From positions 248,001-312,000 of the forward strand of contig NZ_JACYTQ010000001.1 of NCBI RefSeq assembly GCF_014841125.1: a stretch of DNA of 64,000 nucleotides, in the 5' to 3' direction. Source of the stretch: Echinicola arenosa. Its GTDB lineage: Bacteria > Bacteroidota > Bacteroidia > Cytophagales > Cyclobacteriaceae. Both the position numbers and the translations under genes were made by a program. Below the pieces are notes generated by a model. It did not search any database. It saw nothing but the letters and a program-made list of their open reading frames with translations, and was not told the origin of the DNA. Below are positions 53,957 through 62,504 of this stretch, in pieces. The first letter of the stretch is position 1; every line of letters starts with the position of its first letter.

Positions 53957-56248
53957 ATGAGAATTTTACTTTTAATTACTTTATCGGCTTTTATTATTTC
54001 ATGTTCTGAAAGTAACAAAGACGATAGCAAGAACCTCAACCTTACACCTTACGGACTAGAATTCGATTTTATCCCTACCACATGGGATGAAGGTCTTCCT
54101 TTGGGGAACGGGGAAATAGGTGCCTTGATCTGGCAAAAAAACGACAAACTACGCATGTCCTTAGACCATGTGGGACTTTGGGATTTACGTAAAATGGAAA
54201 ACTTGGAAGGGGAAGAATGGAAATTTTCATGGGTATTGGACAAATGGGAAAAAGATGAATATAAGAAAGTCCAAGATCTCTTTGATGCCCCTTACAATAA
54301 AGCTCCCGCCCCTTCAAAAATCCCAGGTGGCGCCATTGAATTTAACATTGCCAGCTTGGGTAAAGTAAAAAGCAGTTCCCTGGACATTGAAACAGCCATG
54401 GGCATAGTTGTGTGGGAATCGGGAGCCAGCCTCAGCACATTTGTACACGCGGAGCAACCCTTGGGATGGTTTAAGTTTGAAGGAGCAAACCCTGAAGAAT
54501 TCGTGCCTGAACTGATGATGCCTACCTACAGCTTAGAGGGAAACTCAGAGGTGACCAGCCCTGTAACTGGTCAAGACCTTAGGCGGCTCGGTTACCCTCA
54601 GGGAAAGATCGAAAAGGTTGAAGACGGGATAATCTATACTCAAACTGGTCATGAAGATTTTGAATATCAAATTGCTATTCGCTGGCAAAAAACTTCCACT
54701 GGTGTAGAAGGTTGCTGGGCTATTAGTACCAATGAAAGTGCTTCCAAACAACCATCCCAAGAACTCACCCAGCATGGTATAGGCATTGGGTTTGACAAAG
54801 CTATTGTTAGCCATGAAGCTTGGTGGAGCCGTTACTGGAATAAGTCCAGCATTCAAGTTCCTGACAGTATCCTTCAAAAACAATGGTACTTGGAGCAGTA
54901 TAAATTTGGCGCTGCCGCAAGAGAACACACACCTCCAATTTCCCTTCAAGCTGTATGGACTGCTGACAATGGCAAGCTTCCTCCATGGAAGGGAGATTTC
55001 CATCATGACCTGAACACCCAACTTAGCTATTGGCCTTGTTACACTGCCAACCACATGGATCTCGGAGAAGGCTATTTAAATTGGCTTTGGAAAAACTATC
55101 ACACCTTTAAAAGCTATACCTCCAATTATTTTGAAACTAATGGCCTCAATGTCCCAGGTGTTAGCACCCTTAAAGGGGAACCTATGGGGGGGTGGATCCA
55201 ATATGCCTTTGGCCCTACTGTCTCTGCTTGGTTAGCCCATCATTTTTATTTGCACTGGCGATACAGTAAGGACAGGGAGTTTTTAGAGGAACGTGCTTAT
55301 CCATGGTTCAAAGAGGTGGCGATTTACTTGGACGAGGTCTCGATATTGGATGGAGAAGGTCTTAGGAAGCTGCCTATCAGTGCCTCCCCAGAATTCCATA
55401 ATAACAGTCGAAAAGCCTGGTTTGAGAACACAACGAATTTCGATTTGGCTAATATCCGATTTGTGTTCAGTAAAGCTTCAGAACTTGCCAAAGAATTGGG
55501 TTATGAAGAAGATGAAAGGAAATGGAAAGCTATCCTGGCCGAATGGCCAGATTATGCTATTGACCAAACAGGTTTGATGGTAGCTCCTGGCGAACCGCTA
55601 GCTACTTCACATCGTCACTTTTCACACTTGATGGCTATCCATCCACTTAGCATGATCAATTGGTCTGATGGAGATAAAGCGCAGGAAATCATTCAAAATA
55701 CTGTTGAAAATCTTAAAACAACAGGTTCAGCGGCATGGGTAGGCTATTCTTTCAGTTGGTTGGCTAACCTGCAGGCCAGAATGTTGGATGGTGCAGGAGC
55801 TGCCGAAACCCTGAGGATCTTTGCCACCAGTTTTTGCCTGCCCAATAGCTTCCATGTCAACGGTGACCAATCCGGAAAGGGATATTCCAATTTTAAGTAC
55901 CGTCCTTTTACTTTGGAGGGGAACTTTGCCTTTGCTGCTGGTTTACAGGAAATGCTTCTGCAAAGCCATGAAGATTTTATCCGATTGTTTCCTGCCATTC
56001 CTACAGATTGGGATGAGGTTTCTTTCGACGGTTTTTTGGCCCAAGGAGCTTTTAAAATCAGCGCTGAGAAAACAGGCTTAAAAGAAATTAAAGCAGTGGT
56101 TTTGTCTCAAAAAGGAGGAACTTTAAAAATCATCAATCCATTTGATGAAGCTTGTCAGGCGAATGGAGAATCGCTCGGAAAAGAAGAAGTCTTCACTTTA
56201 GCCATGAAACCAAATGAAACACAGCATATAGTTTTCAAAAGCAACTAA
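53957..56248 (+). CDS. GH95-like glycoside hydrolase lipoprotein
   Basis: 763 residues; lipoprotein signal ending FIISC (C16). The N-terminal beta-sandwich starts with WDEGLPLGNGEIGALIWQ, the typical GH95 opening. The (alpha/alpha)6 barrel has GKLPPWKGDFHHDLNTQLSYWP (equivalent of the Asn-x-Asn site), LPISASPEFHNNS (Glu region), HRHFSHLMAIHPLSM (conserved HRHxSHL), and FTLEGNFAFAAGLQEMLLQSH plus RLFPAIPTDWDEVSFDGFLAQGAFKI at the C-terminal edge. Known GH95 enzymes remove alpha-1,2-L-fucose or alpha-L-galactose. The identity to those appears modest and the first Asn of the Asn-x-Asn site seems replaced by Asp-Leu, so specificity is open. Confidence 0.82.
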   Translation: MRILLLITLSAFIISCSESNKDDSKNLNLTPYGLEFDFIPTTWDEGLPLGNGEIGALIWQKNDKLRMSLDHVGLWDLRKMENLEGEEWKFSWVLDKWEKDEYKKVQDLFDAPYNKAPAPSKIPGGAIEFNIASLGKVKSSSLDIETAMGIVVWESGASLSTFVHAEQPLGWFKFEGANPEEFVPELMMPTYSLEGNSEVTSPVTGQDLRRLGYPQGKIEKVEDGIIYTQTGHEDFEYQIAIRWQKTSTGVEGCWAISTNESASKQPSQELTQHGIGIGFDKAIVSHEAWWSRYWNKSSIQVPDSILQKQWYLEQYKFGAAAREHTPPISLQAVWTADNGKLPPWKGDFHHDLNTQLSYWPCYTANHMDLGEGYLNWLWKNYHTFKSYTSNYFETNGLNVPGVSTLKGEPMGGWIQYAFGPTVSAWLAHHFYLHWRYSKDREFLEERAYPWFKEVAIYLDEVSILDGEGLRKLPISASPEFHNNSRKAWFENTTNFDLANIRFVFSKASELAKELGYEEDERKWKAILAEWPDYAIDQTGLMVAPGEPLATSHRHFSHLMAIHPLSMINWSDGDKAQEIIQNTVENLKTTGSAAWVGYSFSWLANLQARMLDGAGAAETLRIFATSFCLPNSFHVNGDQSGKGYSNFKYRPFTLEGNFAFAAGLQEMLLQSHEDFIRLFPAIPTDWDEVSFDGFLAQGAFKISAEKTGLKEIKAVVLSQKGGTLKIINPFDEACQANGESLGKEEVFTLAMKPNETQHIVFKSN

Positions 56249-56259
56249 TTATTATACAA

Positions 56260-56289
56260 AAACAGGGCCGCCATTTGGCAGCCCTGTTT
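56260..56289 (+). terminator. Terminator after the GH95-like gene
   Basis: aaacagggc (56260-56268) pairs with gccctgttt (56281-56289), with an inner gcca/tggc pairing and a small loop. It starts 12 bp after the stop codon. The T tail is short, so it may be weak. Confidence 0.6.
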
Positions 56290-56322
56290 CTATCTAAGTC
56301 TCTCTGTAATTTACATAGTTTT

Positions 56323-56670
56323 TCACTGAGTCATCATCATTCTTTTAGCTTCTGCTTCCAAATCAACATATGCCTTACCTTCTACAGTAACGCCAACACC
56401 TCCTATGGTACCTCCTTTAAAGGTTCCTGGGGATTCATATTGACTACTCACGGCATCTCCACTATCATAGCCCACACATAATCCATCTCCGGAAAGTGTA
56501 AATTTGGCTGGCTGGGTTTTCATCGGGCCTTCATCTACTACATCTTCATCGATATAGAGTTTCATATTCTCAATAGACTCTCCATATTGCCCCCCTTCTT
56601 CCCTAACGAATTCCATGCATAGGGTATATGACTGATTTTGTAACGATTGAAAAAGAACACCTATAATTCA
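56323..56670 (-). pseudogene. C-terminal remnant of an arylsulfatase gene
   Basis: The minus frame from about 56670 to 56323 encodes SYTLCMEFVREEGGQYGESIENMKLYIDE, then FTLSGDGLCVGYDSGDAVSSQYESPGTF and KGGTIGGVGVTVEGKAYVDLE. This matches the C-terminal beta-rich domain of long arylsulfatases (usual order: D-G-x-x-V-x-E/G, F-S-x-D/G-E, G-x-D-T/S-G-x-x-V, Y, F-x-G-x-I). The rest of a 700-plus-residue enzyme is missing, and a stop lies a few codons upstream of position 56670. It is best read as a broken gene; a small real gene from the ATG at 56616 (97 residues) cannot be excluded. Confidence 0.55.
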
Positions 56671-56871
56671 AATTTTCATCAATTGTAAAAATATATTCTT
56701 TCAGAAGACTTAATATCAATAATGACAATAGGAAGCAAAAAGTTATAAAACCACTTCTAGGTACAAGGAAGAATGGCCCCTCCATCTCAGAAAAAGATTC
56801 GTACTTGATCTCTTAAACTCAAATCAAAATCATTTATAATTACTTTTGTTACTTTGATCGTTTAATTGAAT

Positions 56872-57261
56872 ATGAACTTAATTTTTGTTTATGGAACGCT
56901 TTTAAAGGAAACTGGATATGCTATTCAACAGCTCTTTCACCAGAAAAGTGCTTTTGTGGCAGAAGCATTTACCTACGGAAAACTATTTCAAGTTTCCTAT
57001 TACCCTGGCCTTGTTTTAAACCCAACTAGCCTTGACAAAGTTTATGGTCAGATCTTTCGCATATCAGAAATAGAAAAGGTATTACAGGCTTTGGACGAAT
57101 ATGAAGAGGCAGGGCCTTCATTCCCCTCTCCTCAAGCATATAAGAGAACCATCATAACGGCTTATGACTTACAATCTTCTGAGCCAATGAAATGCTGGGC
57201 CTACTTATATAACTTACCTACCGAAAATTTAAAGCAAATCGTTAAAGGAAAATTCAAATAG
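56872..57261 (+). CDS. Gamma-glutamylcyclotransferase-like (AIG2/GGCT fold) protein
   Basis: 129 residues from the ATG at 56872 (MNLIFVYGTLLKETG); the TTG two codons upstream is in frame. The FVYGTL signature starts the fold. GQIFRISEIEKVLQALDEYEEAG contains the catalytic-type Glu (in LDEYEE), and YKRTIITAYD the following strand. Members open gamma-glutamyl peptides or remove gamma-glutamylamine groups. No signal peptide, so it is cytosolic. It stands alone with a terminator directly behind. Confidence 0.85.
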   Translation: MNLIFVYGTLLKETGYAIQQLFHQKSAFVAEAFTYGKLFQVSYYPGLVLNPTSLDKVYGQIFRISEIEKVLQALDEYEEAGPSFPSPQAYKRTIITAYDLQSSEPMKCWAYLYNLPTENLKQIVKGKFK

Positions 57262-57274
57262 ACCCGCAAAAATT

Positions 57275-57307
57275 AAAATAATCCAATTCACTTTGATGGA
57301 TTATTTT
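57275..57307 (+). terminator. Terminator after the GGCT-like gene
   Basis: aaaataatcca (57275-57285) pairs with tggattatttt (57297-57307), followed by TTACAAAC after a T-rich arm. It lies 14 bp after the stop. The stem is A+T rich, so strength is uncertain. Confidence 0.55.
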
Positions 57308-57626
57308 TTACAAACATCTAAAATAAATGTGAGGAAATATTTTACACAAGATAATAAACAGGCTTTATCTCTGTTTTATTACAGTTAATCTGACTTGTTT
57401 TATACGATGACGTGAATAAATAGTAGGAAAATTTCCGAGTCAATACAGGACTTCTATCCCAAGAAAAAGTAAAAATCTACAAGTTATCCAATGAATTAAT
57501 TCCGAAACGCCAATTACAAGGTCCCAAAATCTTGGGGGAAGTGGCATAATCTACTAGATACTGGATTATGTTTAATTTGAGCTGTTGACAGTACTACTAC
57601 GTACCTGAAGAACATAAAGGTTCGGT
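57308..57626. other. 319-bp intergenic region
   Basis: A+T-rich sequence between the GGCT-like and VOC genes. No gene, hairpin or recognisable repeat was seen apart from the terminator just before it. Confidence 0.4.
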
Positions 57627-58019
57627 TCATTTTATTGAATGTAATCCGACTGTGTTTCCTTCAGTATCGGTAATTATTGAACAAAACCCATATTCTCCTA
57701 TAGACATTTTTGTTTGAAATACTTTTCCACCCGCACTTTCTACTCGACTTTCTTCTACAGAACAATCATCGCAGGTAAAATAAACCAAAGTGCCACCTGT
57801 CCCTGGTTTCATGTTTTCCATTTTCACTAAAGCTCCGCTAATGTTTCTTTCGCCTTCAACCCAAGGAAAACTCAACATTTGCATTTCTCCCATACCCTCA
57901 GGCATAGCGAGTGCAGTCATTTTAACATTAAAAATTGCTTCATAGAATTTTTGGGCCCTGTCCATATCTTCTACATAAATTTCTACCCAAGTGAACGGAT
58001 TTTTTGCTTTTCCTGTCAT
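57627..58019 (-). CDS. VOC family protein (glyoxalase/bleomycin-resistance fold)
   Basis: 130 residues. NPFTWVEIYVEDMDRAQKFYEAIFNVKM gives the first module and GTLVYFTCDDCSVEESRVESAGGKVFQTKMSIGEYGFCSIITDTEGNTVGLHS the second. This matches the short VOC proteins close to the Bacteroidota glyoxalase/YdeM-like group. Metal ligands are only partly visible. Soluble, cytosolic, no clear partner; the substrate is unknown. Confidence 0.8.
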   Translation of the reverse strand: MTGKAKNPFTWVEIYVEDMDRAQKFYEAIFNVKMTALAMPEGMGEMQMLSFPWVEGERNISGALVKMENMKPGTGGTLVYFTCDDCSVEESRVESAGGKVFQTKMSIGEYGFCSIITDTEGNTVGLHSIK

Positions 58020-58381
58020 AACTTTTAGTTTTACTTGTTACAGAATTATTTATTTTTTGTTCTATTTTCTTACTTTTTTTATTTTGCTTTTGATTGGAGG
58101 CATTTTATCAAATTTACACAGAAAGAGCTTATATCCGCTTCGTGTTTATACTTATTTTACTTACAAGTCCTCAAGAGTGGAGTATAGGTATTTCCTGTTC
58201 ACAATCAATTAGATACATACACATTATTCCTCTAAAAAAAACATATCAGAAGAGCATATTGCTCGTTAACAACTCTTAAAAAGCACCACAAATTTTTGGG
58301 TTCTCGCCAAAAGTCGATGCGCCATCTACTAAACCATTACCAAAGCTGGAAAAATTAAAAGGTCACCGAATAGGTCCCATT
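58020..58381. other. 362-bp intergenic region
   Basis: No gene was supported. It contains A+T-rich sequence after the VOC gene and the region directly beyond the RadC remnant, without recognisable hairpins or repeats. Confidence 0.35.
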
Positions 58382-58812
58382 TTATTTGAAATTGTATGTG
58401 GTTTTTTGTGATAGCTCACCAGATTTGATCATCTTTTCTGTTAAATCCCTACCCTGATGACTGGGCTTCAAACATCCAGAAGAATGGTTGTGTGCAAGAA
58501 TCATGGCTGATGCTTTCATGACAGCTGCGAAGATTATTTCAGGTCTACCTCCTTCCCACTGATCCCTCCGGATGAGGCATTAAAAATTCCTAAAACCCGG
58601 TTTGCCCCATTGAGCAGAACAACTTTGAACTCTTCAATGAACTTTATTTTCGACTCCTCCCAGTTAACTCTTAAAATCCTATTGGCTGTCAAGGAAGAGA
58701 AGATTTGTGGTTTTTCTGAAAACTTTGAATTGGGACGATAGCTTAGAACGATTTCGACTACTTGTTGAAAACAACACCTTTGCTCTTTGCTGAACCGCAA
58801 AGCTAAATTCAA
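58382..58812 (-). pseudogene. Frameshifted RadC-like JAB-domain gene
   Basis: The first 92 codons (from a TTG at 58812) read VEIVLSYRPNSKF, NWEESKIKFIEEFKVVLLNGANRVLGI and SSGGISGKEVD, which is the RadC/JAB pattern (usual: EEFKVLLLNRANRVLGI, SSGG-x-x-G-T-V-VDP). It then stops at 58534. In the -1/+2 frame it continues PEIIFAAVMKASAMILAHNHSSGCLKPSHQGRDLTEKMIKSGELS, the metal-binding JAMM segment (HxH...S...D). One missing C in the codon after VD joins the two frames exactly. The metal motif also has a shifted Asp, and the end is truncated at 58382. Such short RadC genes are typical of mobile islands. Confidence 0.7.
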
Positions 58813-59127
58813 GAAAAACTAAAACATTAAGTCCAAATAAACCAATCTATAGAGCCTCGAAGTCCAAAACCTGCCAAGAATGTGGTTATAATTTTTAATT
58901 TTTATGTATATCCGCAATTCTACCAGTAAAGATTAAAAGCGAGTTGAAAATACCCTTTTGATTAAAGTATCAACTGCTTCAGACTTCAGTTCTACCTGGC
59001 AGTTAGATAGGCTTCCGACCACTTGAACAAAGGATGTATGGTTACTGGCATCATAGCGGATAACCAAATTACATTAAAACCTCTCCTTCCTGAGCCACCA
59101 ATTCTCATTTATTATTAAAAGTTTACT
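58813..59127. other. 315-bp intergenic region
   Basis: Holds copy 2 of the 24-base motif at 58905-58928. No other feature was supported. It separates the RadC remnant from the second SusCD locus. Confidence 0.35.
58905..58928 (+). repeat. 24-base dispersed motif, copy 2
   Basis: tgtatatccgc-aattct-accagta; it agrees with 45408-45431 at 21 of 24 positions, same orientation. It lies in A+T-rich DNA beside the broken RadC gene. Confidence 0.35.
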
Positions 59128-60729
59128 CTATTTATTTTTAATTGGGGGTAAAACATTTTCTCCATTTTTAAACCAACCATTTGCCAGGTCTCCCTCACAC
59201 TCTGAAATCATGAGGTCCGTCAACTCTTTTGCTTTCTTTGGGTTTTCCTTTATTAAATTATGCTCTTCTCTGTAATCATCAGGTAAAAAATAGAGTTGAA
59301 ATATTCCTTTAGGAGCATAATACCTGATCTTCCATCCATCATTGGTAACCAAAGCGGGCCCCATAAAAGAAGAGTACACCACATATTCATGTCCATCACT
59401 CGTATCTCCCAACAATTGGGGTAAATAGGAACGTCCATCTTTTTTATTACGAATATTTACACCGACCAAGTCTGCCATGGTATTCAAGAAATCATAATTA
59501 GTCACTAAAGAATTTGAAACAGTTCCTTCATTAATCTTTCCAGGCCAACGTGCAATCAGCGGCACGCGTACTCCACCTTCCCAGTTACTTCTTTTTATCC
59601 CGGCCATACCATCATTTCCATCAAACACATCACCTGCCAATTCGCTATAATATTTAGTATCAATATTATCAAAAAACTCATTGGTTGCCATATTGCGCAC
59701 AGGCTTTAATATTCGGCCTTCTTGTGAATAATATATCTCATGACCATTATCCGAGGTAAAGATCACCAAGGTATTTTTATCAATGTGTAGTTCTTTCAAC
59801 TCATTTAAGATGATCCCTACATGATCATCTAACATTTTTACCATTGAGGCATATTCTTTCTCAATCTGTGTGAGTCGCTCATCATTTGCGTATTCATCGG
59901 CTACTTCCGGTATGGCCACAGGTCCGTGAGGCAACTGAGTGGGATGATATAAAAAGAAAGGTTTGTCTTTATTTTCTCTTATAAAGGATAAGATTTTCTC
60001 GAGAAACAAATTCTGAGAATACTGGACTTTACCTTCCATATCCCACCGTTCTTTAAAAGCCTCCTCAGTTTCTCTTTCAATTGTTTTACCACAATCAGCT
60101 CTGGTATTTCCATCGATGTGAGTTAAATGACCATTCTCAAATAAAAACGGAGGATAAAATCCATGACACCTCACATGATCATAATAACCATAATGGTAAT
60201 CCCAACCATGCCTTTTTATTTCTTTACTGGTGGTTGAAAATCCCCATTCCAGTTTTCCTATTTCACCCGTTACATAACCGGCTTCTTTCAATACTTCTCC
60301 TAAGAACATCTCGCTTTCAGGAATATCTCCCCGCTGGGCATCAAGCCCTGCTTCAATTTCTTCCTGTTCCATTTCACCTGTAGAGATTTTCTTATAAATC
60401 CCTCCTGCTGAAATAGTCCATCGATCTCCATGTGCATCATGATATCCTGTAATCAGACTTGCTCTGGCAGGAGCGCATAACATACTACCATAAGCATTCT
60501 CAAACCTTATGCCCTCTTCAGCAAGTCTATCAATATTTGGTGTACGAATAATTTCCTGTCCCTCAGATGAAAGTAAACCTCTTCCAAAGTCATCTGCATA
60601 AATTAAGATAATGTTAGGCTTTTCTATATTCAAACCTTCCTTATTTTTTGCACTTGTACAACTTACCATTACTAATACTAAGACCATTAATAATAGTCTT
60701 GACAAACCTTTAAAAACAACATTTTTCAT
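59128..60729 (-). CDS. Sulfatase lipoprotein with classical C-A-P-A-R motif
   Basis: 533 residues; lipoprotein signal ending VMVSC (C24). Metal site YADDFGRG at 44-51; formylglycine cysteine C85 in SMLCAPARASLITGYH; later GEIGKLEWGFSTTSKEIKRHGWDYHYGY, FLYHPTQLPHGPVAIPE and the second metal site IFTSDNGHEIYYSQEG. It would remove sulfate esters from the polysaccharide handled by the adjacent SusCD pair. Unlike the two sulfatases at 30-33 kb it has the normal C-x-P-x-R motif. It lies 140 bp after susD with a large hairpin between. Confidence 0.93.
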   Translation of the reverse strand: MKNVVFKGLSRLLLMVLVLVMVSCTSAKNKEGLNIEKPNIILIYADDFGRGLLSSEGQEIIRTPNIDRLAEEGIRFENAYGSMLCAPARASLITGYHDAHGDRWTISAGGIYKKISTGEMEQEEIEAGLDAQRGDIPESEMFLGEVLKEAGYVTGEIGKLEWGFSTTSKEIKRHGWDYHYGYYDHVRCHGFYPPFLFENGHLTHIDGNTRADCGKTIERETEEAFKERWDMEGKVQYSQNLFLEKILSFIRENKDKPFFLYHPTQLPHGPVAIPEVADEYANDERLTQIEKEYASMVKMLDDHVGIILNELKELHIDKNTLVIFTSDNGHEIYYSQEGRILKPVRNMATNEFFDNIDTKYYSELAGDVFDGNDGMAGIKRSNWEGGVRVPLIARWPGKINEGTVSNSLVTNYDFLNTMADLVGVNIRNKKDGRSYLPQLLGDTSDGHEYVVYSSFMGPALVTNDGWKIRYYAPKGIFQLYFLPDDYREEHNLIKENPKKAKELTDLMISECEGDLANGWFKNGENVLPPIKNK

Positions 60730-60789
60730 TTACTTCGAAAGATTGAATAGTTTAAACTGATGGATGTATAAAGTTGCGATATTAAAATA

Positions 60790-60838
60790 ATGAGCACCCC
60801 CAAAGAGTCCATATATAATTATTTCTGGAGGTGCTCAT
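60790..60838 (-). terminator. Hairpin between susD and the sulfatase (terminator or attenuator)
   Basis: atgagcacc (60790-60798) pairs with ggtgctcat (60830-60838), with further imperfect pairing of ccc and ctgga inside. On the minus strand the 3' side is followed by TATTTTAAT, moderately U-rich. Partial termination would lower sulfatase expression relative to SusCD. The long, weakly paired interior makes its strength uncertain. Confidence 0.5.
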
Positions 60839-60869
60839 CTATATTGAGGTGAAATAGTTAAGGAGAACC

Positions 60870-62480
60870 TCAATAACCGTCGTTTTGGGACAGGTTAGGG
60901 TTCAAGGTGATTTCTGAAAACGGTATTGGCCATAAATAATCTCTAACAGGATCAAAAACACGGACTACTCCAGGATAATCATATTCTGTAATGTTGGACT
61001 CTCCTGGCGCTATATATCTAAAGCCAGGAATTGTCCCTGTCATGACATCTTCAGCTATCCTCCATCTCCTGATATCGAAAAGGCGCAAACCTTCCAATCC
61101 AAATTCCACCATTCTCTCATTCCTAATAATCTGGCGCAACCCCTCTACTGATTGACCTCTGGCTAATGGAGGAAACCCTACTCTACCCCTCACTTCGTCC
61201 AAAGCTTCATAAACACTTTCATCTATTTGATTGGCTTCTAGCATTGCTTCAGCATATATTAGCAAAACATCTGCATATCGAATTAATATAAAATTAGTTC
61301 CACAGTTGGTGCGGTCTGTGTAATCTTCCTCTTGAAGGTACTTCCTAACCCCAAATCCTGTTTTGGTTCTTTGGTAATCCACATTGATTTCATCAGTGGT
61401 CCCAGATCCTGGTCTCGGGTCAAAATCTTCGGATCCATCATCTAACATGTCCCCTGGAATATCGTCAGAGAAAGCTGGCAGGTAAACAGTAGCAGCTAAT
61501 CTTGGATCTCTATTTCTATATGGATCAAATTCATTATACGTATTATCCATAGTTATGGGGAGACCATTTACTGTTGGGTAGGCATCCACCAAATTTCTAG
61601 TCACTGCCATATTACCTTGAGCATTAATTCCCAGTGGACCATTCTGCTGATAAAATGGATAACTGAATATATCCTTGGAATACTGATGGTCAAAAATCAC
61701 CTCGCTATTACCTTGGCCTTCATAACTGAACAATTCTGCATAGTCTGGATATAAAGAATAAACGTTAAGATCCATCACTTGCCTAGCTGCTGTGGCTGCT
61801 TCAGTATATCTTTCTGCACAAAGCATGGCCCTGGCCTTTAAGGCTAAAGCTGCCCCCTTGGTTACGCGTCCTTTGTCATTAGGGTCCGAGTAGCCCGAAG
61901 GCAGTATATTCGCGACTTCTGTTAACTCAGATGATATAAAATCCCATATTTGATCCACCGGGGTTCTGGTAAGTTCAACGGCTTGGTTCACATCCAAGGT
62001 ATTAATCACCAAAGGAACATCACCAAAAAACATGGCCAATCTTAAATACTGAAAACTCCTTATAAACCTAGCTTCCGCCCTAAATCGGGCGTTTAATTCT
62101 TCAGAATAAGTAGGATCATTCTCCAGGATATTGTCGCTGTTTTCCAGAAAGAAATTGACCGCTCGTATACACCTGTAACTCGCATCCCATTGAGTATTGA
62201 AATATGCTGTTTCTGAATTATGCTCACTTTTTTCAATTGTGGAGAAATGTGAAAGCCCTAGATTTTCAAACGCTATGTCTGTTACCTTGTCAAGGTATAT
62301 TTCAGTATAATCCGGTAAATATCCATATATACCATTAAGCGAATACTCAGCATCTTTCTGGGAAAGCCAGAATGTACTTCTATTCAGGTTATTCACAGGT
62401 TCCGTATTCAGTATATCCTCACACCCCATCAGCAGGGAGAATGACATCATTATTACTGTTTTATAAAGTATGTTTTTCAT
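60870..62480 (-). CDS. SusD/RagB family outer-membrane lipoprotein (second locus)
   Basis: 536 residues, a typical size. Lipoprotein signal ending LLMGC (C20). Clear SusD marks: WDASYRCIRAVNFFLENSD, RFRAEARFIRSFQYLRLAMFFGDVPLVINTL, GAALALKARAMLCAERYTEAATAARQVMD, LIRYADVLLIYAEAML, ERMVEFGLEGLRLFDIRRW, YLWPIPFSEITLNPNLSQN. It works with the SusC-type protein just upstream (24 bp gap) as the binding lid for oligosaccharides. Confidence 0.95.
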   Translation of the reverse strand: MKNILYKTVIMMSFSLLMGCEDILNTEPVNNLNRSTFWLSQKDAEYSLNGIYGYLPDYTEIYLDKVTDIAFENLGLSHFSTIEKSEHNSETAYFNTQWDASYRCIRAVNFFLENSDNILENDPTYSEELNARFRAEARFIRSFQYLRLAMFFGDVPLVINTLDVNQAVELTRTPVDQIWDFISSELTEVANILPSGYSDPNDKGRVTKGAALALKARAMLCAERYTEAATAARQVMDLNVYSLYPDYAELFSYEGQGNSEVIFDHQYSKDIFSYPFYQQNGPLGINAQGNMAVTRNLVDAYPTVNGLPITMDNTYNEFDPYRNRDPRLAATVYLPAFSDDIPGDMLDDGSEDFDPRPGSGTTDEINVDYQRTKTGFGVRKYLQEEDYTDRTNCGTNFILIRYADVLLIYAEAMLEANQIDESVYEALDEVRGRVGFPPLARGQSVEGLRQIIRNERMVEFGLEGLRLFDIRRWRIAEDVMTGTIPGFRYIAPGESNITEYDYPGVVRVFDPVRDYLWPIPFSEITLNPNLSQNDGY

Positions 62481-62504
62481 TGTTTCTTCTGTTTAGTTCT
62501 ACCT

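Noticed and set aside
56603-56785. 60-codon minus frame with a hydrophobic stretch upstream of the arylsulfatase remnant
   Set aside because: It overlaps the better-supported remnant in another frame, lacks neighbours and homology signs, and its hydrophobicity comes from A+T-rich codons.
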